Positions 1-10,100 of a stretch of 64,000 nt of DNA are shown piece by piece (position 1 is the first letter of the stretch; every line of letters begins with the position of its first letter). The stretch covers positions 1 to 64,000 of the forward strand of contig DATBJJ010000086.1 in NCBI GenBank assembly GCA_036556425.1, given 5' to 3'. Both the position numbers and the translations under genes were made by a program. The notes under the pieces were generated by a model, which ran no database searches, was not told where the DNA came from, and was given only the letters and a program-made list of their open reading frames with translations. This DNA comes from DATBJJ01 sp036556425 (GTDB taxonomy: Bacteria; Acidobacteriota; Vicinamibacteria; Vicinamibacterales; 2-12-FULL-66-21).

Positions 1-1
1 T

Positions 2-946
2 TTGAGAAACGAAGTAATCGGGGCATTGGAAGAGGCTGACAGCGAGTGCGCCGCCGGCGGCGATGAACCATTGACGTTTGTGGTCGCAGGGGGAGGCTTT
101 GCCGGTGTCGAAACGATCGCGGCGCTGAACGATTTCGTACAAGAGGGGCTTGCCTTCTACCCGCGTGTAACCGCCAGCCGAATTCGCATGGTGCTGGTGC
201 ACGCCGGTTCGGTGATCCTGCCCGAACTGGGAGAGAAGCTCGGTGGCTATGCGCAGCAGCAGCTTGCAAAGGGCGGCGTCGAGATCATTACGAACGCCAA
301 AGTCGCCGACGCCGGCCGCGACGGCGTGCGCCTGGCCGATGGCCGTGTCATCCCGAGCCGCTTGATCGTCTGGACAGCGGGTACGTCACCGCACCCATTG
401 CTGCACGATCTTCCCTGTGAACTCGACCACGGCCGAATCGTCGTTGACGAGACCCTCGCGGTGCCAGGCTTCCCGGGCGTGTGGGCGGTGGGAGATTGTG
501 CGGTCGTTCCCGATCGACGCACCGGAAAGCCGCACCCGCCCACGGCGCAACACGCGATCCGCGAAGGAAGGACCGTCGCGCGAAACATTGCCGCGTCCAT
601 CAAGGGAAGGCCGCCGGTCCCGTTCGACTTCCGGACGATTGGCCAGCTTGCGGCAATCGGCAAGCGGACCGGTGTTGCACGTGTGGCGGGTGTGAACTTC
701 TCGGGGTTCTTTGCGTGGTGGCTTTGGCGAACGGTCTATCTGAGCAAGCTTCCGCGTCTTGAAAAAAAGATCCGGGTCGCAATCGATTGGACGCTCGATC
801 TCGTCTTCTCCAAGGATTTCGTCCAGTTCCTCACTGTGCGAGCGCCGGTAATGTCGGCGCCCGATACGACGACACATCCGGAACACACGGCACAAGTCAT
901 CGCGCCGACGCCCACAGCGACGGTCGCTCGCGCCGAGGTGGCGTAG
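2..946 (+). CDS. NDH-2-type NAD(P)/FAD-dependent oxidoreductase, C-terminal part
   Basis: This is the C-terminal 314 residues of a pyridine-nucleotide disulphide-type flavoprotein resembling type II NADH dehydrogenase, which oxidises NADH and passes electrons to quinone at the membrane. The visible part starts just after the N-terminal FAD-binding region, which lies outside the window; the first codon shown is a TTG leucine, not a true start. A second dinucleotide-binding glycine motif (GGGFAGVE) occurs near residue 30, and the FAD-contact motif GVWAVGDCA near residue 160. The C-terminal part has aromatic segments (FFAWWLWRTVYL) typical of the NDH-2 membrane-association region. The debranching enzyme begins two bases after the stop, so the two are probably cotranscribed. 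The family is clear; quinone reduction is inferred from it. Confidence 0.85.
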   Translation: MRNEVIGALEEADSECAAGGDEPLTFVVAGGGFAGVETIAALNDFVQEGLAFYPRVTASRIRMVLVHAGSVILPELGEKLGGYAQQQLAKGGVEIITNAKVADAGRDGVRLADGRVIPSRLIVWTAGTSPHPLLHDLPCELDHGRIVVDETLAVPGFPGVWAVGDCAVVPDRRTGKPHPPTAQHAIREGRTVARNIAASIKGRPPVPFDFRTIGQLAAIGKRTGVARVAGVNFSGFFAWWLWRTVYLSKLPRLEKKIRVAIDWTLDLVFSKDFVQFLTVRAPVMSAPDTTTHPEHTAQVIAPTPTATVARAEVA

Positions 947-948
947 CC

Positions 949-2958
949 ATGCAGATCGACGACAGAACCGAATGGCTCGAGGCCGACGGCCTCGGCGGCT
1001 TCGCGTCCGGCACGACGTCAGGGATTCGCACACGGCGCTATCACGCGTTGCTGTTGCCCGCCACGACACCACCAACGGGGCGAATCGTGCTCGTCAATGG
1101 CGTCGACGTCTGGCTGGAGACAAAGGGCGGCTCGTTCGCCCTCTCCAGTCAGCGTTACGCGCCTGGAGTCGTTCACCCGGATGGTGCGCGCCGGATCGTG
1201 TCGTTCAGCCGCGATCCCTGGCCAACGTGGGAGTTCGAGGCCGACGACGGCACACGCATCCGGCACGAAATCGTGGTCCCGTACTGCAGCGGATCTACTG
1301 TGCTGACCTGGGACGTGATCCGCGCCGCTGGTCCGGTCACGCTTCGCGTGAGGCCCTTCCTCTCGGGTCGGGACTATCACTCGATGCACCATGAGAACGG
1401 CGCGTTCCAGTTCGAGCCTGCAGCGCCTGGCAGTGGGTCATTGGAGAGCGATAGGCGAAGCGGGATTGTGTCGTTTGCGCCGTACGCTGGAGTTCCGCAT
1501 ATCGAGTTCCGCACGAATGGCGAGTATCGTCATTCGCCCGACTGGTATCGGAGTTTCCTCTACGAGGCAGAACGCGACCGCGGCCTCGACGATACCGAAG
1601 ATCTGGCGACACCAGGAGAATTCGTGTGGCAGCTATCCGGACCGGGCGCCGGAGCCGTCTGTGTCTTGCGCGCTACTGGCGACATGACACCAGCGTTCGA
1701 AAATCCAAGCTCTGTCGCGTCGATGGCGGACGCACTTCGCCGCGCTGAGAAGGAGCGGCGCGCGGCCTTCCCGACGATGCTCGATCGATCCGCAGACGCG
1801 TACCTCGTGCGGCGGCGCACTGGCAGGACCATCGTCGCCGGCTATCCCTGGTTCACCGATTGGGGCCGCGATACGTTCATCGCGCTCCGCGGCCTGTGTC
1901 TGGCGACGGGCCGATTGCGCGAAGCGCGTGACATCCTGCTCGAATGGGCCAGCGCCGTGTCCCAGGGGATGCTGCCCAACCGCTTCCCCGATCACGGTGA
2001 AGAACCAGAGTTCAACGCGGTTGATGCGTCCCTGTGGTACGTCATCGCGGTCCATGAATTCCTGGAAGGCGCCGCCTCAACATCGAATCTGATCTCCGAA
2101 GCCGACGAACAGGTTCTTCGACGGGCCGTCGAACGGATCGTCGAAGGCTACGCGGCGGGAACGCGATTCGGGATCCGTCTTGATGAAGACGGATTGCTCC
2201 TGGCGGGAGCGCCCGGAGTGCAGCTGACGTGGATGGACGCGCGCGTCGGCGATCGCGTGATCACGCCACGGATCGGCAAGCCTGTAGAGATACAGGCTCT
2301 TTGGCTCAACGCCGTCGCGGCAGCAAGCGAGAGGCGGCCTCGCTGGCGCGAGGTCTTCGACCGGGGTCGCGCATCCTTTGTCGATCGATTCTGGAATGAC
2401 GCCAACGGTTACCTGGCGGACGTCGTCGACGTCGACCAGGTCCCAGGCACCCGTGATGAGAGCTTCCGTCCCAACCAGATTCTCGCGATCGGCGGCCTTC
2501 CGATTGCGCTCGTGGACGGGGAACGTGCGAGGCGGGTCGTCGACGAAGTCGAGCGACGATTGGTGACGCCCCTGGGACTCAGGTCCCTCGCTCCCGGAGA
2601 ACCCGGATACAGCGCGCGATATCAGGGTGGGCCGTCGACGCGTGATGGCGTCTACCACCAGGGCACTGTGTGGCCATGGCTGATCGGCCCGTTCGTCGAA
2701 GCATGGCTCCGTACGAGAGGGAACACGTCAGCGGCTCGCCGTGAAGCGCGGCTCCGGTTCCTCAATCCGCTCCTCGCGCATCTCGAGACCACCGGGCTTG
2801 GTCACGTCTCAGAGATTGCGGATGCCGAAGAGCCGTTCACGCCGCGAGGGTGCCCGTTCCAAGCGTGGTCCCTTGGAGAACTGATCAGACTCGATCGACA
2901 GACTTTGGCAAAGACCCCGCGTCGCGCCTCACGCCGACGTGAGATAGAGGCGGCCTGA
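949..2958 (+). CDS. Glycogen debranching enzyme (amylo-alpha-1,6-glucosidase)
   Basis: This 669-residue protein belongs to the bacterial glycogen debranching family, which hydrolyses alpha-1,6 branch points after partial phosphorolysis of glycogen. The N-terminus carries the family signature WLEADGLGGFASGT followed by TRRYHALL, typical of the N-terminal domain. The C-terminal two thirds is the (alpha/alpha)6 catalytic domain, seen in GYPWFTDWGRDTFIALRGL (around residue 300), NAVDASLWYV and YHQGTVWPWLIGPF near the end. Acidic residues in these motifs are expected to be catalytic. I chose the ATG at 949 because the family motif begins eleven residues later and the upstream in-frame extension overlaps the preceding gene. 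No signal peptide is visible, so it is cytoplasmic. Confidence 0.93.
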   Translation: MQIDDRTEWLEADGLGGFASGTTSGIRTRRYHALLLPATTPPTGRIVLVNGVDVWLETKGGSFALSSQRYAPGVVHPDGARRIVSFSRDPWPTWEFEADDGTRIRHEIVVPYCSGSTVLTWDVIRAAGPVTLRVRPFLSGRDYHSMHHENGAFQFEPAAPGSGSLESDRRSGIVSFAPYAGVPHIEFRTNGEYRHSPDWYRSFLYEAERDRGLDDTEDLATPGEFVWQLSGPGAGAVCVLRATGDMTPAFENPSSVASMADALRRAEKERRAAFPTMLDRSADAYLVRRRTGRTIVAGYPWFTDWGRDTFIALRGLCLATGRLREARDILLEWASAVSQGMLPNRFPDHGEEPEFNAVDASLWYVIAVHEFLEGAASTSNLISEADEQVLRRAVERIVEGYAAGTRFGIRLDEDGLLLAGAPGVQLTWMDARVGDRVITPRIGKPVEIQALWLNAVAAASERRPRWREVFDRGRASFVDRFWNDANGYLADVVDVDQVPGTRDESFRPNQILAIGGLPIALVDGERARRVVDEVERRLVTPLGLRSLAPGEPGYSARYQGGPSTRDGVYHQGTVWPWLIGPFVEAWLRTRGNTSAARREARLRFLNPLLAHLETTGLGHVSEIADAEEPFTPRGCPFQAWSLGELIRLDRQTLAKTPRRASRRREIEAA

Positions 2959-2985
2959 ACCCTCCGCCCTGCCACAAGCGATCTG

Positions 2986-3010
2986 GCGCCACTACGAAAT
3001 ATCGTGGCGC
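2986..3010. repeat. Inverted repeat upstream of sigma-54 promoter
   Basis: The arms GCGCCAC and GTGGCGC are perfectly complementary across an 11-base spacer. The repeat lies 28 bases after the debranching gene stop. No T-run follows, so an intrinsic terminator is doubtful. A position 120-145 bases before the predicted sigma-54 promoter fits an activator binding site. Confidence 0.5.
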
Positions 3011-3050
3011 TCCCAAATCTCGTAGCCGCACCCCCACTCGATTTCGTGGC
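3002..3050. repeat. Three direct copies of a TCGTRGC motif
   Basis: The motif TCGTGGC or TCGTAGC occurs at 3002-3008, 3020-3026 and 3044-3050, and the first two copies are preceded by AAAT(A/C). The copies fill the otherwise empty 230-base gap between the debranching gene and the STAS gene. They may be upstream activator sites for the sigma-54 promoter at 3130. Confidence 0.4.
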
Positions 3051-3129
3051 TATGTCAGGAACGAATCAATAAGCATTGTTGGATCAGTATGTTGCGTCGT
3101 AGTCCCATCGCAACTCCCGCCTGAGCCGC

Positions 3130-3144
3130 TGGCACTCTGGTTGC
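3130..3144 (+). promoter_or_regulatory. Predicted sigma-54 (-24/-12) promoter
   Basis: TGGCAC (3130-3135) and TTGC (3141-3144) are placed so that the invariant GG and GC are separated by exactly ten bases, as sigma-54 promoters require. The expected transcription start is near 3156, about 33 bases before the STAS start codon. A sigma-54 activator gene ends convergently just beyond the downstream operon, which makes it a candidate regulator. Confidence 0.65.
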
Positions 3145-3188
3145 CAACAGATCCCTCAAACCAACGCGACCTTGCGGGATGAACACCC

Positions 3189-3458
3189 TTGTTGAAAGTG
3201 ACAACGACGAAGGATGACGACGATCGAACGGTTCTCAAACTCGAGGGGCGCCTCGCCGACTCGTGGGTTGACGAGCTGGCGCGAGTTGCAGCCGCGGCAA
3301 CGAACGGCGGCGGGCAAGTGATCTTCGATCTTGAGGGCCTCTCTTTCGTGGACGGTCGTGGGTTGGCGCTACTGCGCGGCGCAGCCGAGCGGGGCGCCCG
3401 CCTTACCGGCGGTTCACCATTCGTAGCCGCACTCATCGATCAGGAACGACGGGCATGA
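3189..3458 (+). CDS. STAS-domain protein, anti-sigma-factor antagonist-like
   Basis: This short protein of 89 residues matches the STAS fold of anti-sigma factor antagonists. It has a central strand and helix around VIFDLEGLSFVDGRGLALL, where the family places the regulatory Ser/Thr; here that region reads SFVDGRG. Such proteins normally bind an anti-sigma kinase and release a sigma factor when dephosphorylated. The TTG at 3189 is the only plausible start in this frame. The stop overlaps the next start as ATGA, so translation is probably coupled to the ECF sigma factor. A SpoIIE-type phosphatase gene at 10419 could act on it, but no anti-sigma kinase is visible in this block, so the partner-switching role is inferred. 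Confidence 0.7.
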   Translation: MLKVTTTKDDDDRTVLKLEGRLADSWVDELARVAAAATNGGGQVIFDLEGLSFVDGRGLALLRGAAERGARLTGGSPFVAALIDQERRA

Positions 3459-4159
3459 CGCAGACATTCCGCAGACCGGGTGAAGAGCATGGAACGGACG
3501 AAGCCATGATGTCAGGGGCGACGCCCTTGGCCCTAGAACACCGGCCGATCACCGTTGGACCTGAGGAGCAGCTCCTTGGTCGATTGCGTGCCGGAGACGA
3601 CTCGGCTTACGAAGACTTGGTGCGCAAGGAAATGCCTCATTTGCTCGCGGTCGCGCGGCGACTGCTCCGCAACGATGAGGATGCGCAGGACGCCGTGCAG
3701 CAGGCCTTCTTGTCGGCCTTCCGAGCGCTACCCGCATTCAACGGTCAGAGCCGCCTCACGACCTGGCTGCATCGCATCGTCGCGAACGCGGCGCTCATGA
3801 AGCTACGGACGCGGGGACGACGACCGGAGGAGAGCATCGAGGAATTGCTGCCGAACTTTCTGGACGACGGACACCACGTGGAGCAGTTCAGCGAATGGTC
3901 GCTGCCGGCGGATGCCAGAATGCTGCGTCACGAAACGCGAACGCTCGTGCGCGCGGCAATCGATCGTCTGCCGGACTCGTACAGAACAGTCCTCCTCCTC
4001 CGGGACATCGAGGAGCTGACCACCGAGGAGACGGCGCAAGCGTTGGGAGTGACTTCGAATACGGTGAAGATCAGGCTTCACCGCGCCAGGCAGGCGCTGC
4101 TCAAGCTGCTCACGCCGTCGATGGCGAGATCGCATACTGCACCGCGCGAGGCGAACTAG
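3455..4159 (+). CDS. RNA polymerase sigma factor, ECF family
   Basis: The 234-residue product has the two conserved parts of an extracytoplasmic-function sigma factor. Region 2 runs about residues 50-125, with the core-binding helix around NDEDAQDAVQQAFLSAFRAL and the promoter-melting segment SRLTTWLHRIVANAALM. Region 4 is about residues 165-225, with the helix-turn-helix TTEETAQALGVTSNTVKIRL. It starts at the ATG inside the STAS stop (ATGA). A 30-residue N-terminal extension precedes region 2. Its stop codon TAG shares the palindrome CTAG with the stop of the convergent giant regulator, so the two genes overlap by four bases. The target promoters are unknown. Confidence 0.9.
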   Translation: MTQTFRRPGEEHGTDEAMMSGATPLALEHRPITVGPEEQLLGRLRAGDDSAYEDLVRKEMPHLLAVARRLLRNDEDAQDAVQQAFLSAFRALPAFNGQSRLTTWLHRIVANAALMKLRTRGRRPEESIEELLPNFLDDGHHVEQFSEWSLPADARMLRHETRTLVRAAIDRLPDSYRTVLLLRDIEELTTEETAQALGVTSNTVKIRLHRARQALLKLLTPSMARSHTAPREAN

Positions 4160-7100
4160 GAGGTTCTGTTGCCTGTGCGAATGCCCAGCTTCTTCATGCG
4201 ACTACGCAAAGTATTCGGGTGGACACCGAGAATGACGGCCGCTCCTCTCGAACCTTCGACGATGCCGCCGGTCGACGCGAGCACACTCAGGATGTGGTCA
4301 CGTTGAACGTCATCGAGATAGGCACCGGCTTTCTCCTGCGCCCGAACGTCCAACGCATTCGTAGGCCCGCGACCGATCAGCGCTTCCTCGAGGCTGACGA
4401 TTGGTCCCTCGGCGAGAATTGCGGCGCGTTCCAGGACGTTCTGCAGCTCTCTCACGTTGCCAGGCCATGAGTAGGCCTGGACCTGCTCCATGCTGCGTGT
4501 GGTCACACCCTGCAGCGGTTTGCCGAGCGTGCGTGCAATCCTGCTCAGGAAGAAGCTGACCAGCAGGGAGATATCGGACGTGCGTTCGCGGAGCGGAGGG
4601 ATCTCTATTGGGAACACGTTCAGACGGTAGAGGAGATCCGCCCGGAACTTCCCTTCGCGCACTGCATGTTCGAGGTTTCGATTCGTGGCCGCGATGACGC
4701 GGACGCTGACTCGAACCGTTCGGCTGCTGCCAACCGGCTCGAACTCTTGCTCCTGCAGCACGCGAAGCAGCTTGACTTGAGCATCGAGGGGCAGCTCGCC
4801 GATCTCATCAAGAAAGATCGTGCCGCCGTTGGCCAATTCGAAGCGGCCGACCCGTTTATCGATAGCTCCAGTGAACGCACCTTTCACGTGCCCGAACAAC
4901 TCGCTTTCAACGAGACCCGGGGCAATCGCACCACAATTGACCTTCACGAGCGGCCGCTCGTTGCGTTTGCTGCGGTTGTGCAAGGCGCGCGCAAAGAGTT
5001 CCTTGCCCGATCCGGTCTCCCCGAGGATGAGTACGGTCGAATCGGTTGGAGCGACGCGCTCGATTCTGCGAAGTGCATCGAGCAACACGGGGCTGTTCCC
5101 GATGATCTCGTTGAAGTTGTGTTGCGTTCCGATCTCCTCTTGCAAATACACGTTCTCCGCCTGGAGTCGATTCTTCAGGGTCTCGACTTCGGTCATCGCC
5201 CGCCGCAGATCTTCTTCGACCCGAAGACGCTGCAGTTCGGCTCCAGCGCGCGCGGCAAAGATCTTCAGCACGGCCGTGCGCCACTGGTCTTCCGGCATCG
5301 GCCTGTTATGGAGCACCGCCAAGTGTCCGATGACATGACCCGACGCATCGAGCATCGGGGCCCCGAGATAACTCTCGACGCCCAGGCCCACAAGGTCTCT
5401 ATCGTTGGGGAAGCGCTCCTGCACATCCTCGCTGTAGTGGCAGACGCTCCCGTCCACCACCTTCATGCAGGGCGTCTCTGCGAGGTCGTACTCAAAGTTC
5501 TCCCCGAACCCCTCTCCCTTCCAGAACGCGAGCGACTTGGCACGCGTTCTGGACTTGTCTCTGCATTCCGCGACGAAGGCATATCGCACCTCGAGAGCCG
5601 AAGCCAGATGACGAACCAGAAGCTCGAAGAACTCTCTCCCAGTTGCCGACGCCGTTCCCTCGGTGACGGCGCGCAGCATCTCCTCGGTCCGCTGCCGTTG
5701 CGCCGCCTCCTGCTTCATGTCGTCGTACAGCCGAGCGTTTTCGAACGCAATTGCCGCCTGTGTCGCCAGCACGCGCACAATCTCGGTTCTCGCAACCGTG
5801 AAGGCACCGCTGAGTGCGTGCTCCAGGTAGAGAATCCCGCTCAGACGTCCCTGATGTGCGACAGGCACACAAAGAATCGATCGAACGCCGCCAGACTCGT
5901 GTGCGTGAGATGCGAAACGCTCATCGGTGGATGTGTCCGCGATGACCACGTCCTGCCGCGTGCGCCTGACATATCGCACGACGCCTTGCGCAAACAGACG
6001 CGGACTGCTCTGACCATCAGCTCGTCGGACCTCGACTCTGTCGTTCTCCGCGGTCGCCTCGATCACAGGCACGACCTCGTCATCGCGCACCTGGAGAAAG
6101 ACGCCGCGCTCTGCGCCGGCGTTCTCGATCGCAATCGTCAGCAGCGTCGGCAGCAGCCCATCGAGCTCCAGCTCGCCCGCGATCGCCCGTGCAACCTTCA
6201 AAACCGACTTGACGTCCAGAGCCGTGAGGGCCGGCGCATCGTCATGCGCGACGGCCTCTGTACGATCGAGCGCGTCGTCGCCGGCTGGAAGCAGCTGATC
6301 GAGATGCCGGCGCATCTGGCGCACCTTGGCGAGCGCACCCCATGCGCCGTAGGCGCGATACGCACGCGAGAAATGGGCTGCCGCGGCGGACGTGTCGCCC
6401 AGCTTCAGTAGCATGCGGCCGCAGAGATCGCTGGCCAGTGCCTGCTGTTGGACGTTCCCGGTCTCGGCGGCATAGGCCACGGCCTGCTCGTACAGCGGGA
6501 GCGCGTGCGCGTGGCCGCTTCCAGAAATACGCGCTCGTTCTGCCGCGACGAGCAATGAAAAGCACCGGAAGTTCTCGGGGCAGCTTTCGGCAAGCTCTCT
6601 CAGCGAATCTGCCACGGCGTCGATGCGTGACTGGTAACGCGCACGGTCGTCTGGGTCCGCGGTCTCATACCCCGCCGCCAGCGCGAGTGCGCCCCAGAAA
6701 TCCTCCAGCACCGGCCACATCGTGCCGGGAATCGTGACCTCACGGGCCCGTTCAACCGCCTCGACGCCCAATTCCGTCTCGCCGAAAACGACGCACAGAT
6801 GGAGCTTCGCGCACCGCAGAATTGTCATGAACAGGGGCGCTGTTGCTGCGTATCGTGCGATGAAGTCCTCTTCGCCCAGATACTCGTTCGACAGCGAGAC
6901 GGTCCCTGACGTGCGTCCCTGCAGCGCCAGCGCCCAGTTGAGCATGACGCGCAACGCGTCACGAAACCCGCTCATATTGACCCGAGCAAGGAACGCAAGC
7001 GCCGGAGTGTAGTCGCGGACGAATTGGCTCAAGTCTCGGCTGGCAAGAAATGCCGGCCAGCTCTCTGTCGCAGCGCCGTAACCCGCGTACGCAAAGTCAC

Positions 7101-10100
7101 CGGCCTCTAGCCCGACACGCGCCGCTTCCCGGGCATGCGGAACACACGCTTCGAAGGGCTGCCGCCACAGCTTCACGTGCGCGTGGATTTGTTGATGAAT
7201 CTTCGCCCGCCGCTTCACATCGCCGAAACGTTCGTTTACGGCAATCGCCAACTCGCCCCATTTGTATGCGGCGTCGAATTGACGAAGCACGGGGCCAACA
7301 GTAATCGCGTGCGTCACATAGCCGTACGCAGAGTCTTCAGTGTTGCCGAACGTCAGCGAGAGGCGCACCATCGTCGCCGAGATGAGGCTGGTGAGCCGTT
7401 GGTTGCCAGCAATATAGACAGGCGCCCACATGAACGTCAGGATGCGCATTGCCGTGCGGATTTCGACGTTGTCCATCTGCGGCAGATTGACCAGGGACGC
7501 AATCGAGCGGTCTCCCAACAGTCGCTCGATGCTTGCAAGCTCCTCTTCCAGCGCATGGCCTACCGCTGTGTCGTGATCGGGCAGCGCGACACCGAACAAA
7601 GACAATCCGTCGCGACCGCTGGCAATCGCCTCCGCGTAGCGCGAGCGGTTCTCGTAGAAGGTCACTCGCAACTCGTGAACGGCCGCCTCGTCGAGCTTCG
7701 TTGTTGCGTGGGACAGCAGATAGGTGTGTGCACGTTCCGCCGCGTCGAACTGTCCCGCAAGATACAAGCACTCGGCCCGCTCGAAGTGAAGCGCGAACAC
7801 AACAGCGTGGTCGCTCGTCCCCCATGCCTCGTTGCACGATTCGATGCCCGCCGTCAGATAACGGAGAGCGGCTTCGTACGCGGCCGACGATTTCGCCTTA
7901 CGTCCCGCCGCTAGATTCAGACGTGCAAGCGCAGAGCGCTCGTCAGCATGCTCGACGAGTGCACTCCCTATGTTCAAGTGATTGACGATCTCGAACAGCC
8001 GATCCTCGGGCACGACGGAACCGCATTCCGCAAGTAGCTGCCGGCCGACGCCGAGATGAACCGCGGCCTGTTGATCTTCTGGAATCAGAGCGTACGCAGC
8101 CTGTTGGACCCTGTCATGGATGAATCCGTAGACGCCGCGGCCGGCCGAACCAGAGGAATCCGACGCGTACTGCCCCTCGGCCGGCCTTATCAGTCCGGCG
8201 CTTTGGGCTTCCTCGAGGCCCGCCTCTGCCTGGTCATCTGGAAGGCTTGTAGCGGTAAGGAACGTTGCCCATTCAAAGGGGTTGCCGATACACGCGGCGA
8301 GCCGGAGCACGTGCTGACCGTCTGATGACAGGCGCTGGATCCGCTGTGTCATCAACGTGACGACGTTGTCTGTCGTTGCCGCGGCGGCAATCGCATCAAC
8401 GCGAAACATCCATTTCCCGCGCGCACGATCGAGCGACAACAGCCCGTCGTGTTGCAGTGTTTCCAAGAACTGAATGACGAAGAACGGGTTGCCATCCGTC
8501 TTTTGGCGAATCAGGGTCGCCAGCCCGGTGACGTCGGACTGGTCCGCGCGCAGAGTGTCCGCGAGGAACGTCAAGAGACTTGTCTGGTCCAGCGAATCCA
8601 GCGTGAGACGTCGCACGCGAGCATTCTCGCGTTGTAAGCGTTCGATCGCCGTCGAGAGTGCGTGGTCGGGGGTGACCTCGTTGTCGCGGTAAGCGCCGAT
8701 GACGAGCAGCGATCGCGGATCGGCATCCGTGAGAATCGGGTGCAGCAGTTCGAGCGTTGCAGCATCGGCCCACTGCAAGTCGTCGAGAAAGATGACGAGT
8801 GGATGCCCGGTCCGAGCAAAGGTCCCAACGAAGCTGCGGAACACGTAGCGAAACCGGTTCTGCGACTCGACGGCCTCTAGAGGAACCGGCTGCGACTGTT
8901 TGCCGATGACGAATTCGATCTCCGGAATGACGGCCGCGACGACACCACCATTTGGACCAAGGGCCTCGGTGAGGGCCGTGCGCCAAGTGGCGAGGCGTTC
9001 CTCGTTTTCCGCAAGCACCTGCCAGATGAGGCTCCGAAACGCCTGTATCAGAGCGCTGTACGGGACGTTGCGTGCTACCTGATCGAACTTGCCGCTGATG
9101 AAATAGCCACGCTCACGAACGATCGGTCGGAACAATTCGTTGACGAACGCGGTCTTCCCGACGCCCGAATAGCCACCGATCAGTAAAAGCGCGGGTCGAC
9201 CCTCGAGGGTCTCTTCGAACGCGCCCGCCAACTGCCTCAACTCCACTTCACGCCCGTACAACCGCTGCGGGATCAAAAGGCGATCGGCGAAATCACGCGA
9301 CGAGAGATCGAACGCCGAAATCGAGGCGCTGTCGCGCCACTCTTGCCAACATCTGTCGAGATCGTGCCGGAGTCCGTGGGCGCTCTGATATCGATCCTCG
9401 GCAGCCTTCGCGAGCAACTTCATGACAATTGCCGACAGCTGCTCGGGAACCGAATGTGTGACCGCGGCTGGCGCACGCGGCGTTCTCGCGATGTGCGCGT
9501 GCACGAGCTCGAGCGCATCCTGGGTGTCGAACGGCGGACGACCGGCGAGCATTTCGTAAAGCGTTGCGCCAAGAGCGTAGAGATCGGCACGATGATCGAC
9601 GGCGCGGCTGATGCGCCCTGTCTGCTCTGGCGCGATGTACGCCGCCGTGGCCGGTGCGAGCAGTGACGCGGCCATCGGATGAACGTCAACCGGCACACGC
9701 TGCGCCAGCGAGAAATCAAGGAGCTGCACGTCGCCGGTCCGATCGCCCACCAAGATGGACGTCGGGCTCAGCGTGCCGAGGACGAGATCGCGACCGTGCA
9801 GTTCTGCGAGCGTGTCGCAGAGGCCGATCGCAATTGCGAAGACCTCTTCAAAGGGCAGAGAGCCTGACTCGAGACGGCCAGAAAGGGGACACAGGCCGGC
9901 GTCCTCCAGGACGAGGACTTCTCGCCCTGAATGACTAGCAACGTCGAGGGCTCGGGGGACACCCTTCAGCGGCAAGCGCTGAATCAGCTCCAATTCGCGT
10001 GGCAGACTGCCCTGTGAGCTCCCGGACGGTGTCGCAGGCTCCTTCAACAGCACACGAATACCGTCAGGTCGCCGGACCGCACGCGACACGACGTGGCGCG

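Noticed and set aside
2986..3010. Intrinsic terminator of the debranching gene
   Set aside because: A stem is present but no T-run follows; the activator-site explanation fits the position better.
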